A DNA stretch of 64,000 nucleotides. Origin: Cordylochernes scorpioides. Lineage: Eukaryota; Arthropoda; Arachnida; Pseudoscorpiones; Chernetidae. Location of the stretch: the NCBI GenBank assembly GCA_030710605.1, contig CP092881.1:71787118-71851117 (forward strand), given 5' to 3'. The notes below the pieces were generated by a model. It worked only from the letters and a program-made list of their open reading frames with translations. It did no database searches and was not told the DNA's origin. The number at the start of each line of letters is the position of its first letter. Positions within the stretch are counted from its first letter, which is position 1. Below are positions 32,530-42,711 of this stretch, piece by piece. A program made the position numbers and the translations under genes.

Positions 32530-32823
32530 GGTTTCCGGAGATGAGTTTATTTTTATTTCAAAAACCATCTCAAGTTTTTTCGGGTATCTCTGCCCTTCTA
32601 CAGGAGAACATATACAATGAATAAAACACCGCCTGAGGCCAAACTATTATAAATCTATATACACTTATATATTAAAAATAAAGAAGGCATCTCCTGACCA
32701 CGAGCACATGTGCTTTTTAGATGGCAGAGCGCCATCTAGTGGAGCAAAAATAAACTAAACGTTTATTTAGCTTGCTCCGTGATATTTGACCAACCCAATT
32801 TCTTGATAAATCAAGAAAAGTCA

Positions 32824-32865
32824 TCCACGAACGCGTTTCGCGCTGTTGGCGCTCGTCAACGTGGA
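32824..32865 (-). ncRNA. Hammerhead with C3 mutated
   Basis: Minus strand: TCCACG, TTGACGA, GCGC CAACA GCGC, GAA, ACGCGT, T, CGTGGA. Stems are perfect, but the first core base is T, not C, while G8 is unchanged. That breaks the C3-G8 pair and probably kills cleavage. Confidence 0.65.
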
Positions 32866-32925
32866 GTAAACTGTAACCACTGCGACCAAAAAGATTTTTG
32901 GTCCCAATTATATATACATATTAGA

Positions 32926-33165
32926 TAATAAAAGGGCATATATTGGATTTAATAAAATATTTATTTTGCCAATATTTCGGCTGGCTGAACGCCAACCTTT
33001 ATCGAGGCATTACATTTTTGCATTCACAAACTCAGCGTCGCATAGTGTTTTTATTATTTGTGTATACAAAAATGTAATGCCTCGATAAAGGTTGGCGTTC
33101 AGCCAGCCGAAATATTGGCAAAATAAATCTTTGATTAAGTACAATATATGCCTTTTATTATCTAA
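32926..33165. repeat. ATAT-family palindrome, copy 1
   Basis: Inverted arms starting TAGATAATAAAAGGGCATAT, each holding a hammerhead-like unit (32967-33009 minus, 33078-33120 plus): TGCC, TCGATAA, GGTTGGC-GTTCA-GCCAGCC, GAA, ATAT, T, GGCA. Similar palindromes at 39.3 and 52.9 kb. Confidence 0.85.
33078..33120 (+). ncRNA. Hammerhead-like unit, ATAT family
   Basis: TGCC/GGCA stem I, TCGATAA core (C3U, U4C, G8A), strong stem II, palindromic ATAT for stem III. The U4C change makes activity less likely here than in the copies at 39453 and 61185. Confidence 0.5.
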
Positions 33166-33626
33166 TGAATTAAGTATGGATTGCTCTATTTTCAAAACGA
33201 TACATATGTGTATATATATTTATAATAGTTTAGCAGGAGACGTTTTATTCTTTGTAAAAATCTTCCTGTGGAAGGGCAGAGAGGCCTGAAAGCTTGAGAT
33301 GGTTTTAAAATAAAAAGAAACTCATCTCCAGAAACCTTTTTTAATTGTTTAATCAATGTCCAGGAGATTTAAATCAATTCATAGTCATGTCTAGCCAAGT
33401 GCTGTTCTTAAAACCGTTATGTGGAACTGTTTATGAAGTTTATTAACTTCTTATTTGCATGATTACAGACCTGAATGGAGAATTATTGTAGAGTCTTATT
33501 TGATATATCAATTTATTAATGGGGATCTCTACACAGATTTAAAATAAATTTCTATGATGAGATAGATGGAAGACATTTGTCTTCTGTAGATGATGTCTCC
33601 TGTTGTGTTGCAGAAGAATGAACAAT

Positions 33627-33896
33627 AATTACAAAAAGGTATAAGACGCGCAACTATTTTTTATTAATTGTATAAAGAAGATTTCGGAAAAAACCTTTCT
33701 AAGCAACCTAAAACATGAAAAAGGTAATTATGTAAATTCTTATGTCCTATATCTGCATAGATATATCTTTAAAATGCTATATGATATCTCTTCATTACCT
33801 TTTTTATGTTTCAGTTTGCTGAGAAAGAGCTTGTCCGAAAGCTATTTTATACAATTAATAACAAAGAGTTGAAGCGTCTTATACCGTTTTGTAATT
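33627..33896. repeat. Fold-back repeat with hammerhead-like hairpins
   Basis: Arms 33627-33690 and 33832-33896 match (GGTATAAGACGCG... and its complement). GAAAGCTATTTTAT on the plus strand and GAAATCTTCTTTAT on the minus strand follow short hairpins, but the cores (CTGAGAA, CTTAGAA) are degenerate. Confidence 0.55.
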
Positions 33897-34025
33897 TGTC
33901 AAAATCCATAAACCTGTGATCATGAATGAATAAAACTATTTGAAATTTTGATAAACTTCTAGCTGTTTGTGTTTTTAAGTTATGTTTAAAACCATGTTTT
34001 AGCTTAATTTTCATGTATCTAGTCT

Positions 34026-34358
34026 TTAGAGGGTTAATCGCGCTAACTTCACAAAGTTTTCGAAATGTTCTGGAGTTTTTGATACTGCAGGAGTTGATCG
34101 TGCTATGTCATTGAAATATTCTCTATTTATGGGTTTACCATTTTCTGATATCAAAAGACGACAGAAAGAAGACAAAACCAGATGAAAATAAACTAACGAA
34201 AGGCCTTCAACACCCAAATGGCCCCAGGTCCCCTCTCCACTAGATAAACATATCACGGCCATTGCAAACATTCCCCAGAACAAGGTCCAAAAGTCAAAGA
34301 GCTCCGCCATTTTTTTTTGTTCGCCTAGCATGACGTTTGCCTTACGTTTTAAAATCAT
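34026..34358 (-). CDS. Unrecognised 110-codon open frame
   Basis: Starts with ATG at 34358 (MILKRKANVMLG). It has a hydrophobic stretch FWTLFWGMFAMAVICL (about 27-42) and a polar, helix-like C terminus (FNDIARSTPAVSKTPEHFENFV). No family recognised, no intron or partner exon seen. It lies in an A+T-rich spacer between repeats. Either a host exon or chance. Confidence 0.2.
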   Translation of the reverse strand: MILKRKANVMLGEQKKMAELFDFWTLFWGMFAMAVICLSSGEGTWGHLGVEGLSLVYFHLVLSSFCRLLISENGKPINREYFNDIARSTPAVSKTPEHFENFVKLARLTL

Positions 34359-34665
34359 CTAAGCATCAAATACTTGGCAGAACTTTCTTATTTAACTAAA
34401 CCATCCAATGATTTCGTCAAATTATCCATATTTCCCGGTAAATATTTGCTGAGTTACTTATTTCTTCAGGGTCTTTTAAGTATCACACAGAAGCTGCATA
34501 CAAATCCATCGATGGTCGAGTTTAATAAATGGCTGGTATTTCAATTGTATTCTGGTTGTCTCTTGCTGTGAGCTTCTAAAAAATACTGTAGACGGCGTTA
34601 CATTTCTTTGTAGAAACACGACTTTCAATACAATCTACAATTAACTGAATAACTAGCTTTTATGC

Positions 34666-34932
34666 ATGACTTTTAAAACACAAGACCACTTGACTTTTGA
34701 TATTACAAACTCTAAGATTGTGCCTGATATGGATTATAGGATTTTTATACACTTTAAAAACCTACGCAAAGCTGTAGCCGGTGATGTTAGACGGTCTTAC
34801 ATATTGCAAGACACAACAACAGCATGTGAAATATACACATTAAAAAAATTCCCTATATATTATGTAAGTTTTTGTTCCCCCTGCGGGGACTCACTCGACG
34901 TGATGTCTCAAGATGTCTCTATATTCCTGTAA
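34666..34932 (+). CDS. Unrecognised 88-codon open frame
   Basis: ATG start MTFKTQDHLTFDITNSK. The composition looks protein-like, but no motif is recognised, and a GTAAGT donor-like site lies inside. Very uncertain. Confidence 0.15.
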   Translation: MTFKTQDHLTFDITNSKIVPDMDYRIFIHFKNLRKAVAGDVRRSYILQDTTTACEIYTLKKFPIYYVSFCSPCGDSLDVMSQDVSIFL

Positions 34933-35010
34933 AGAAAATTTATATCTAAAGTTCAATTTGTAACGTATATTTCATACATTGGGAGTTCTTGTATTTCTAA
35001 ATATTATATA

Positions 35011-35188
35011 CAGTAAAAACTCTATGTATAAGACACCTAGTTGCAGAGCAAAAGTGTCCTTTATGAAGAGGTGTCCTCTTACCGGAGAGGCTTTACATAG
35101 TGAAAAAGGTAATTGAAGTGATAATGAAAAGTGTCCTTTGTAGAGAGGTGTCCTCTAGCCGGATTGTCATCTGATGGAGGTTTTACTG
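35011..35188. mobile_element. pogo/Tigger-type MITE, 178 bp
   Basis: Ends CAGTAAAAACTC and GGTTTTACTG (imperfect inverted repeats) flanked by TA. The interior has the AAAGTGTCCTTTATGAAGAG / GTGTCCTCT repeats typical of this MITE. Relative at 49102. Its termini differ from the Tigger at 61253, so that copy is not its obvious source. Confidence 0.8.
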
Positions 35189-35484
35189 TATATTCATACT
35201 TTAATTTAATTTCTGTTCAGATATGCCAACAGTGGTAAGACTGCCACTTGTACACGTGATGGTTTGTAAAATATTCTGTTTTGCACACGTACTGCCTTGA
35301 AAATATTTTGTTTAGCACTTCTATGTGTTGTATGTATTGTTTTTTATCATACCTAGTACACGTTGTACATGGTAGTCATGGTGGACAGTAGTTAGCGAAG
35401 ACTTTTACTATAGGTGCACACATGTCTACCCATGTAAAAAACAGTACGACTTTAATAATTACAAGTATTGAGTAAAATTAATCA

Positions 35485-35898
35485 TAATTCGAAACTATTA
35501 TAGACGCGTATGATTCTTTTTTTAAAAATAAACAATTTCTACTGTCCTTACTGCAATGGAAAAATTAATGTGAGGGCCTGGCTCATCAGTGGTGAACCCT
35601 CCCAGCTGTTTCGCCAGTTTAATCTACCATACCGCCGTTATATTTCATTTTTCGATCTTCCTTTTATAGTGATACTGATGTTAGACTCTTGTAATGGGCA
35701 TTTTAGATGAACTATGGACATAAGCTCTGAGGACAGCAGAATTACATACATTCATAAATATATAAACTGGCGAAACCGCTGGGAGGCTTCAACACTGATG
35801 AACCAAGTCCTCCCATTAATTTTTCCATTGCAGTAAGGACAGTAGAAATTGTTTATTTTTAAAAAAGAATCATACGCGTCTATAATAGTTTAGAATTT
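35485..35898. repeat. Family A fold-back
   Basis: Arms GAAACTATTATAGACGCGTA and complement, with inner family A sequences (CAGCTGTTTCGCCAGTTTAA). Longer sibling of the 151-334 element, whose flank GATAACAGATG is also shared. Confidence 0.85.
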
Positions 35899-35929
35899 CG
35901 ATAACAGATGGTGCGCTAATGCATTATAA

Positions 35930-36113
35930 AATTAACCATGCCTCCAGGGAAAAGTGTCTTTTCAAAGCATTTTTATTGTTCTCTAGCTTTCAGGTACGGA
36001 CGTCCTTCTACAGGAGAAAACTTGGTATCCTGTAGTAGTAGGGAGTCCGTGTCTGAAAGCTAGAGAATAAAAATGTTTTGAAAAGATACTTTTCCCTGGA
36101 GGCATGATTAATT
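35930..36113. repeat. Fold-back with facing CTGTAGA-type hammerhead-like cores
   Basis: Arms ATTAACCATGCCTCCAGGGA and complement. On the minus strand: TTCTC, CTGTAGA, AGGACGTCCGTACCT, GAA, AGCT, A, GAGAA. Stem I is a perfect five-bp helix, but core position 6 is U instead of A. Confidence 0.65.
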
Positions 36114-36244
36114 TCACTTAACATTGATGTAAGGGATTATTGTATATAATTACAAGTATGCCAGAGCCTCGTTTTGTTCCTTTCACTCATTGGTAGTGTT
36201 GAGCTTTGCCAATGATCGGGATAATTGAAGTAATATTTTAACAC

Positions 36245-36545
36245 TAAGCAATAACCCGCCATCTATACATATAAAATGAAATGATTTTAAAAGCACGAAT
36301 GTTTCTTTTATACATAATACAAACTTCTACTGCCCTTACTGCGATGAAAATATATATTGGGAGGGCTTGGCTCATCAGTGGTGAACCCTCCCAGCGGTTT
36401 CGCCAATTTAATCCACCAGACCGCTTCTCAGAGCTCTAATACTGTATTGGACGATTCTGCTTATATACGCAGCACTGAAGGATGGAATCTCAGAAATGGT
36501 TTTCAAGAAAACTATGGACATGAGCTTTTGTCCAAAAAAAAAAAA
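36245..36545 (+). repeat. Family A copy
   Basis: Uninterrupted unit ending CTATGGACATGAGCTTTTG before an A-run. It shows the pre-insertion sequence of the copy split by the mariner at 12452. Confidence 0.85.
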
Positions 36546-36879
36546 AAAATTCCCAATACGAGGGATTCGATCCCAGGTAGTAGTTGTAGAAATTCGATGG
36601 TTTTGTGAAAATTATAAATATTTTCTAACGAATCATCAATTTTTTACTTCTAAACGCAAAACAAATGTTTCAAATAATAATCGATAAATCTCATAGAATA
36701 ATTTATTTGTATTGAAATGACACCGTGTATATGTGTAACAATGACAATTATAATGTATTTATTGACACCTCAGTCTCAATATTTACATGTTCAAATTTAT
36801 ATCGCTAAAATAATGATAAAATTAAAAGAGAGAGAGAGAGAGAAATATTTACAATTTACAATATTTTCAGCTGAGGAAT

Positions 36880-37210
36880 CTTCCCCACTGCATGAGTGTC
36901 CTCTTCCAGGCGATGATGGGGTGCAACCACCCAGGCTAATATGCACGGAGTACCGGTAAATTCTTGACTTCGCTGATGCAAGGATTTCCAGATCGTCGTC
37001 CTCTAGCCAGTCTCAAAGATCCAAGCCTGTAGGTCAGGGAGTCTCCCGATGATGCTGAAAGCCTCCAGGACGATGGGCCTTATATTGAGGCATTCCCAGT
37101 ATCGGTGGCCAAAGGAGTCATCGTCGGACCCGCTAGCAAGACAGGACGAACCAGCTGATGCTGAATGGTCTGGGTGAGGCAGGGCATGCAGTGACAATCT
37201 GAAAGTGACA
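36880..37210 (-). pseudogene. Possible LINE C-terminal remnant
   Basis: The minus-strand frame includes SFGHRYWECLNIRPIV and PDLQAWIF, like the HxxxC tail of some LINE ORF2 proteins. Only about 65 residues, with no reverse transcriptase motif. Confidence 0.35.
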
Positions 37211-37839
37211 TCCGTGTGTATGTGGAGAATTTGAGATCCTTACTCTATTTAGAAGCTTTAAAATGACCTCGAGTCGGAGTCAAGAATTTCTAATATATAT
37301 CGAATGGTGAGAGACCTCCCGCTTCATCGGCTTTCTATAATGGCTGCAGCGAATAGTCAATTCTCAACCAATGAAAACTTATACTACATCAGGTTGACGT
37401 AGAATATACGCCTCTTCTATATCCCTTCAATCGACTACCTATCAATATTTAGAATACACCGAGTTGAACACTTGCCTCATATCTCCCCCACTCGCTCAAC
37501 CAACCAACCACGGCAGATTTTAAAGTAAAACTTCGGTCCCCATGCGGACGAGCCATTAGCCAAGGTTTAGGACGCTCACAAAAAGAAATTTATATAAAAA
37601 GTATTGTAAAATGTTGAAAAACAAGCTTTTTATCGGGGGTAGACTGGGAATAAAACAAGCCGGGCTTTAAGTGTTTTAGACAGTCCATTTATCAGGGCTG
37701 TCCCCGAGGTCCCATCAGGTTTCCGCCCGGCTAAACCAAGTTCTACAGCCCCCGCGGGACCGCCACAACCACAGCCTCGTGGTGGCCGCTCCTTTATAAT
37801 TAGAGGAATGAGTGCTGGGAGATCCTTGGGGATGACGGC

Positions 37840-38400
37840 TGACTGACTGACTCTTGGTCGGTGATCATTGGTGAGTGACCGTTGGTGAGCATTGGTTGAT
37901 GATTGACGAGTATTCATTGGTGGATGATTGATGGGTAATGGTTGGTGTGTGATCATTGGTTGATGAATGACGAGTGATCATTGGTGGATGATTGGTGAGT
38001 GAATATTGGTGGATAATCGGTGGGTGATCATTTGTGAATGATTGATAAATGATGATTGGTGAGTGTTCGTTTGTGGATGATTGGTAAGTGAATCATTGGG
38101 GAATGATTGACGCGTGATGATTGGTGGATGATTGACGAGTGATGATTGGTGGATGATGGGTGAGTGATCATTGGTATATGATTGGTGAGTAATCATTGGT
38201 GGATGATTGATTAGTGAATATTGGTAGGTGATCATTGGTGGATGATTGGTAAGTGAATAATTGGTTTATGATTGACGCGTGATCATTGGTGGATGATTGA
38301 CGAGTGATGATTGGTGGATGATGGGTGTGAGTGATCATTGGTGGATGATTGATTAGTGAATATTGGCGGATGTTTGATGAGTGACCATTGGAATATTGGT
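37840..38400. repeat. Minisatellite, ATTGGTGGATGATTG-type units
   Basis: Variable units of about 20-40 bp built from GATGATTGGTGAGTGATCAT and GATGATTGACGAGTGATC. Frames across it are repeat artefacts. Confidence 0.9.
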
Positions 38401-39269
38401 CAGTAAGAGAGCACCGAGAGGCGATTGCTGAGTTATATTGAAGGATAAATTGTTATTGAACATTGTGCTTGTGATGAATAGTTGCGTTCATTAGTATAAA
38501 TTAGTGAGTGATCATTGGTGGATGAGATTCGTGGCTCTGATTGCGTGCATATCATTGCTGATTGGTTAGTTATCAGGTGATATCATCGGTGGATAATTCG
38601 CCAAACACGGCTTTGGGAATTGTTTGCAGTGAATTTTGAAGATTGTATCATACACCCAGAGTTTGTGTATTATAGGCAAAAGTATTTTATCAACAACACC
38701 ATTGTTACAGCTATGATAAGAAGACACAAGCTTCTTCTGTCGGAACGGCCACTCCACAAGTAGGATTACCTCGTTCATTTCTTCCTATCGCCATGCTCTG
38801 TTAATTACAGAATTTCTGCAAGTGAAAATATCCAAACAAATATTATTAGCTCTTAGTAAACGTCGTCTCAAGACATACAATTTTCAAGTTTTGAATTACT
38901 TGATATGAATATCTTTTTATAAAACTGAATTTAGCATAAAAGAAAGTTATTTGTTCTAAATTGTGTAACTGCGTGTGGTCAAGTCTTTAACTTCTTTATA
39001 GAAATATTTATTTAGAAACCTCTCCTTTAAATAACTATATAATTTTTATTATTGTTGTTCATTATCGAACTGGAGCTAGCATTTTCAATGTTACAAAACT
39101 CAAAGCAGACAATCAAGTCCCTTGATAACAAGATGAAAAATTCTTAAATTCACACGAGGGATAACTAGTTGCACAGCGACTTGATAATGTATGCTGTTGA
39201 TGATCAATTATATATAGTGCGCTCTATAACCTTCAATCAATATATATCGTTCTGAAAATAGAGCAATCC
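38401..39269. other. A+T-rich spacer, nothing recognised
   Basis: No supported feature apart from a few stray minisatellite-like words. Confidence 0.5.
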
Positions 39270-39545
39270 ATACTTAAATCATTAGATAGTAAAAAGGCAT
39301 ATATTGTATTGAATAAAAGAGTTATTTGCCAATATTTCTGTTGGCTGAACGCCAACCTTTATCAATGCATTACATTTTTGTAAAAAAAAACAAAAAAACT
39401 CAGCGCCGCATATGCCGTATGCAGCGCTGAGTTTGTGTATACAAAAATGTAATGCCTTGATAAAGGTTGGCGTTCAGCCAACTGAAATATTGACAAATAG
39501 ATATTTTATTTAATAAAATATATTCCTTTTTACTATCTAATATAT
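39270..39545. repeat. ATAT-family palindrome, copy 2
   Basis: Facing hammerhead-like units at 39327-39369 (minus) and 39453-39494 (plus) around a GCGCCGCATATGCC-like centre. Confidence 0.85.
39453..39494 (+). ncRNA. Hammerhead-like unit with C3U/G8A core
   Basis: TGCC, TTGATAA, GGTTGGC-GTTCA-GCCAACT, GAA, ATAT, T, GACA. The core carries U at 3 and A at 8, so a U-A pair could replace C3-G8. Stem I is weakened by GACA. Confidence 0.5.
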
Positions 39546-40259
39546 ATTTTAAGAATAAGGCCTATTTTGGATTTTAATACGATTATTTATTAATCCGATA
39601 TTTCGATGGATCAATCTTCCATCTTTTACGAGGTGTTTTGCCGTGAAGCACGCAGCAGGTCGCGTGCCCCAGGTGAGCCACTAGACGTCTACTGTCTCTA
39701 ATATATGTAACATGTAATATATATATATATATATATATATAGTGTAGAAACTATATAACAAAATTATAACAGTGATTCTAATTTTAAAAAATTTAAGGAG
39801 CAAACTGATAATAATGATAACTTATATCAGTTAGATTTGATTAGATTAGCAAGCTAAATCTAAATTAATTATAATAATAAATTATTTATTAATTAATTAT
39901 AATAAAGTAATGGATTTTTTTTTTTTTTTCTCTCTCTATCTACAAATTAATAACATTTTACAAATTTTATAATTTGTATTTAAATGATCATAATAGTGAA
40001 GATAATTTTAATACAAAACTGGACTATAAAATTAAATAACTATTTATTATTATAATTATATATATATATATATATATATATTACTGAATATAAAAGGGTT
40101 ATTCAAACGAAAGCAGTACTATTGAAATATTCGTTGTAATTTGTTTTACTTCATTTTGTAACTGAAATACTTCATCAGTTTCCTATTTAGAAAATAATTT
40201 CGTTTTGATTTCAGCAATATAATAGATTCACAAAATGGCGTCACTTCATGAATCTTGCA
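39546..40259. other. A+T-rich spacer with AT microsatellites
   Basis: (AT)n at 39719-39742 and 40059-40082. A hairpin GATGGAAGATTGATCCATC followed by GAAATAT on the minus strand near 39590-39640 looks like a decayed ATAT-type unit. Confidence 0.5.
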
Positions 40260-40620
40260 CAAAGTATGAAATCAAAAAAAGGCATAATCTGACCTTGCTC
40301 ACATGAGCTTTTTAAATGTCAGAGCGTCATCTAGTGGAACATAAATAAAATAAACGTTGATTTAGCCTGTTCACCGATATTTGACCAACCCATTTTATTG
40401 ATAAATAGAGAAAAGCCAACCATGAACGCGTTTCAAGCTGTTGGCCCTAATCAGCCTGATGCAGTCTGTACCTCAACGACCAAAAATATTTCGGTCCCAG
40501 AGGCTTCTTGAGAAACCAATAAATGGGTATTTAAGGCCAAATTTGCGTGAATACGCTCAACATGTGGAAAAAAAGTATGAAATGTAATCTGTGTGTCATC
40601 ATATATTTTCACGCTGAGAA
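40260..40620 (-). repeat. Degenerate copy of the 7.4 kb ribozyme repeat
   Basis: Contains GGCATAATCTGACC, AGCGTCATCTAGTGGAACA and a decayed hammerhead on the minus strand at about 40420-40459 (CTGATTA core, broken stem II, GAAACGCG retained). Confidence 0.6.
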
Positions 40621-41158
40621 AGTGAAACCAGCTCAAATATGTAGTATAGTAAACAGGTTTATGGATATAAATGGATTCTGATAGATCGCATTTTTAAATT
40701 AATTGGATGGTTTGAAAATGGAGTTCAAGATCGAAATGAGGATTATTTCCCGCCCCGGCCAGATACATCGAAAGATCACTCCAGCCACAACTAGAATTCC
40801 ATTTTTCTTTTAATTGCTTGATTTGTATTTAGGGCTAGCGAATCGGAATTTTCGCAATTGCTCGAATTTGAATTTTCACCATCGTCTTTCAAATTTTATT
40901 TCAATTCCAGTGAAGATATTTCAGCAGAAATTTCACAAATGTTTTTATTCTGGATCTCAGAATCGTGTTTACTATTCACAAGAACTTCCATTTGTTTTTC
41001 TTCTTTACCATTTACAGAAACCTTTGTAGATTCAATATTCTTTATTTCCATATGGGTATTTTCTTTTTCAACCTTTTTCTTTTTAATAGCTGATGGATAA
41101 AAATATGGATTCAGGAACTTGCTGACCCATTACCCAAGTAATTGAGTTATGTCTATAT
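40621..41158. other. Spacer, nothing recognised
   Basis: Short open frames without motifs. A+T-rich. Confidence 0.45.
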
Positions 41159-41381
41159 TGTGAAATATGAATGCATCGCCATTTGGAAAGGATGCGCGGG
41201 GGGAGGCCCGGGAGGTGCGCGCGCAGTGGAACAGTGGGAGCATGCGCGGATGAGGTGGTTCTTGGCGGCCATTGGTAAACATACTGCGCGAGTTCCCGTT
41301 ATCCTCTTCTTTGTAACCTTACTTGGAATAAACTATATTTAATCTAAACATCGAATTATATTTAATTTATTCTACTCTACA
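41159..41381 (+). repeat. Gypsy 1 5' LTR
   Basis: 223 bp with a G+C-rich 5' half and an A+T-rich 3' half, including AATAAACTATATTTAA. Confidence 0.95.
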
Positions 41382-41383
41382 AA

Positions 41384-42646
41384 GTGGCGGAGATCAGCTG
41401 GGTACCTAAAGAAGAAGAACGCTCTATTAGAAGAAGCAGAAGATTACAAGGACTTACCCCCGACAACGCAGCGACGATGAACAACAGAAGCGAGGCGACC
41501 ACTCAGGTGAGTCCACTCTTTTGTCAGAATGTGGTGCGGAACCCTTCCATGTTCTCTGGTGAGATCAGCGAAGACCCCCAAGCCTGGCTGAAAGGTTATG
41601 AGAGAGTGGCAAGACATAACCATTGGGACGATTCGCTCAGTCTGGCTAACGTGTACTTTTATCTACACGGTACCGCTCAACGGTGGTACGAAAATAATGA
41701 GGAAAATATCCCATCGTGGGAGATATTTAAAGACCAACTAGGATCCGTATTTGGGAAGAAAGATAACCTGCGGCGTCAAGCCGAGCAAAAGCTAAAGGTG
41801 CGAGCTCAAACGAGGGGCGAAACCACTGAATTTTATATCCAAGATGTTTTGCGACTCTGCAGGGAAGTAGATGCACAGATGCCAGAAGAAGAGAGACTAT
41901 CTCATCTGATGAAGGGAGTAGCAGAGGAAGTCTACCGGTATCTTCTGCCGAGAGACATAGCGACGACGGATCAGTTTATCGCAGAGTGTCGTCGCGTTGT
42001 GGCGCTCCAAGGACGACGAGTGACAGCCTCAAAATTCGAGCGCTTGCCCAATGTTACCTCGCTCGGTGACCTGGGGGACGTGACGGATCTACAGTCTCTG
42101 ATAAGACAGATCGTTAGAGAAGAAGTGCAGCGGGCCCTAGCACCGCCACGGGAAGAACCAAGAATCTCCTCCCTTGAGGAAATAGTGAAGGAGGAAGTCG
42201 ACAAAGTCCTCGCTCCCATGTCGGGGATAAATACCTTCCCAATGGAATCGGCGGCGAGGTCAGCACCACGGAACTATAGAAAGAACACCTGGTATGCACC
42301 TAAGGTCGAAGCAAGTGGCTCAAGAGTCGAAGTACGGGACACTAATGAGTGGAGGACCCCAGACGGCACGCCCGTATGCTTCCACTGTGGACGGCCCGGC
42401 CACGTTGTCCGCTATTGCCGCGACAGGAGGAGGTTACTTGATGAGAGAAGAGACGAAATGTACCAAGATCGGGCCAGGACAATGACGAACTCCGGACGCA
42501 ACAATAACTCAAACGACGCTGATCAAAGGGTCAACACCAGACGTTATCGCAGCCCCTCCCCTTCTCCTAGACGCGGAAGTTCCCCTGGTCGCAGTGCTAC
42601 AAGACGAGCCAGCCAGTCTCCTCGGCGTTTACAATCGGAAAACTAA
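41384..42646 (+). CDS. Gypsy 1 Gag
   Basis: Structural protein that packages the RNA. The frame is open from 41366 but its first ATG is at 41477 (MNNRSEATTQ). The stretch before that ATG contains IRRSRRLQG, which gypsy 2 conserves as LRRSRRLQG, so translation probably begins upstream on a non-ATG codon. Counting from 41384: capsid-like region about 50-220 (SMFSGEISEDPQAWLKGYE), one CCHC zinc knuckle CFHCGRPGHVVRYC (about 331-344), then an Arg/Ser-rich tail (RSPSPSPRRGSSPGR). About 420 residues. Pol follows in the -1 frame. Confidence 0.9.
   Translation: MAEISWVPKEEERSIRRSRRLQGLTPDNAATMNNRSEATTQVSPLFCQNVVRNPSMFSGEISEDPQAWLKGYERVARHNHWDDSLSLANVYFYLHGTAQRWYENNEENIPSWEIFKDQLGSVFGKKDNLRRQAEQKLKVRAQTRGETTEFYIQDVLRLCREVDAQMPEEERLSHLMKGVAEEVYRYLLPRDIATTDQFIAECRRVVALQGRRVTASKFERLPNVTSLGDLGDVTDLQSLIRQIVREEVQRALAPPREEPRISSLEEIVKEEVDKVLAPMSGINTFPMESAARSAPRNYRKNTWYAPKVEASGSRVEVRDTNEWRTPDGTPVCFHCGRPGHVVRYCRDRRRLLDERRDEMYQDRARTMTNSGRNNNSNDADQRVNTRRYRSPSPSPRRGSSPGRSATRRASQSPRRLQSEN
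41385..41402 (+). promoter_or_regulatory. Candidate gypsy 1 primer binding site
   Basis: TGGCGGAGATCAGCTGGG lies three bases after the LTR. Gypsy 2 has TGGTGGAGACGCTGGG at the matching place, supporting a shared primer site. The primer tRNA is unidentified. Confidence 0.6.
42637..42646 (+). promoter_or_regulatory. Putative -1 frameshift site, gypsy 1
   Basis: GGAAAACTAA: the A-run and AAC codon lie directly before the gag stop. Reading -1 from here gives an uninterrupted frame (KLRAAPSNGGEAAAQ) into Pol. Gypsy 2 has AAAAACTAA at the same point and a related -1 peptide. Confidence 0.6.
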
Positions 42647-42711
42647 GAGCCGCGCCCTCAAATGGAGGTGAGGCCGCTGCACAACCTATAATTCCTCCCC
42701 TGTCGACAGTC

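Larger units (their letters stand above)
32530..33345. repeat. Nested fold-back repeats with three ribozyme-like families
   Basis: The outermost inverted pair is 32530-32640 and 33262-33345 (CTGTAGA/CTGTGGA cores with AGGGCAGAGA hairpins). Inside lie a half copy of the 7.4 kb fold-back (32690-32915) and a complete ATAT-family palindrome (32926-33165). The order implies successive insertion of short elements into one another. Confidence 0.7.

Noticed and set aside
35011..35188. MITE derived from the Tigger at 61253
   Set aside because: The terminal repeats differ (CAGTAAAAACTC versus CACTTGGTTC).
37630..38235. Open frames rich in HQ/IT repeats on the minus strand
   Set aside because: Artefacts of the ATTGGTGGATGATTG minisatellite.
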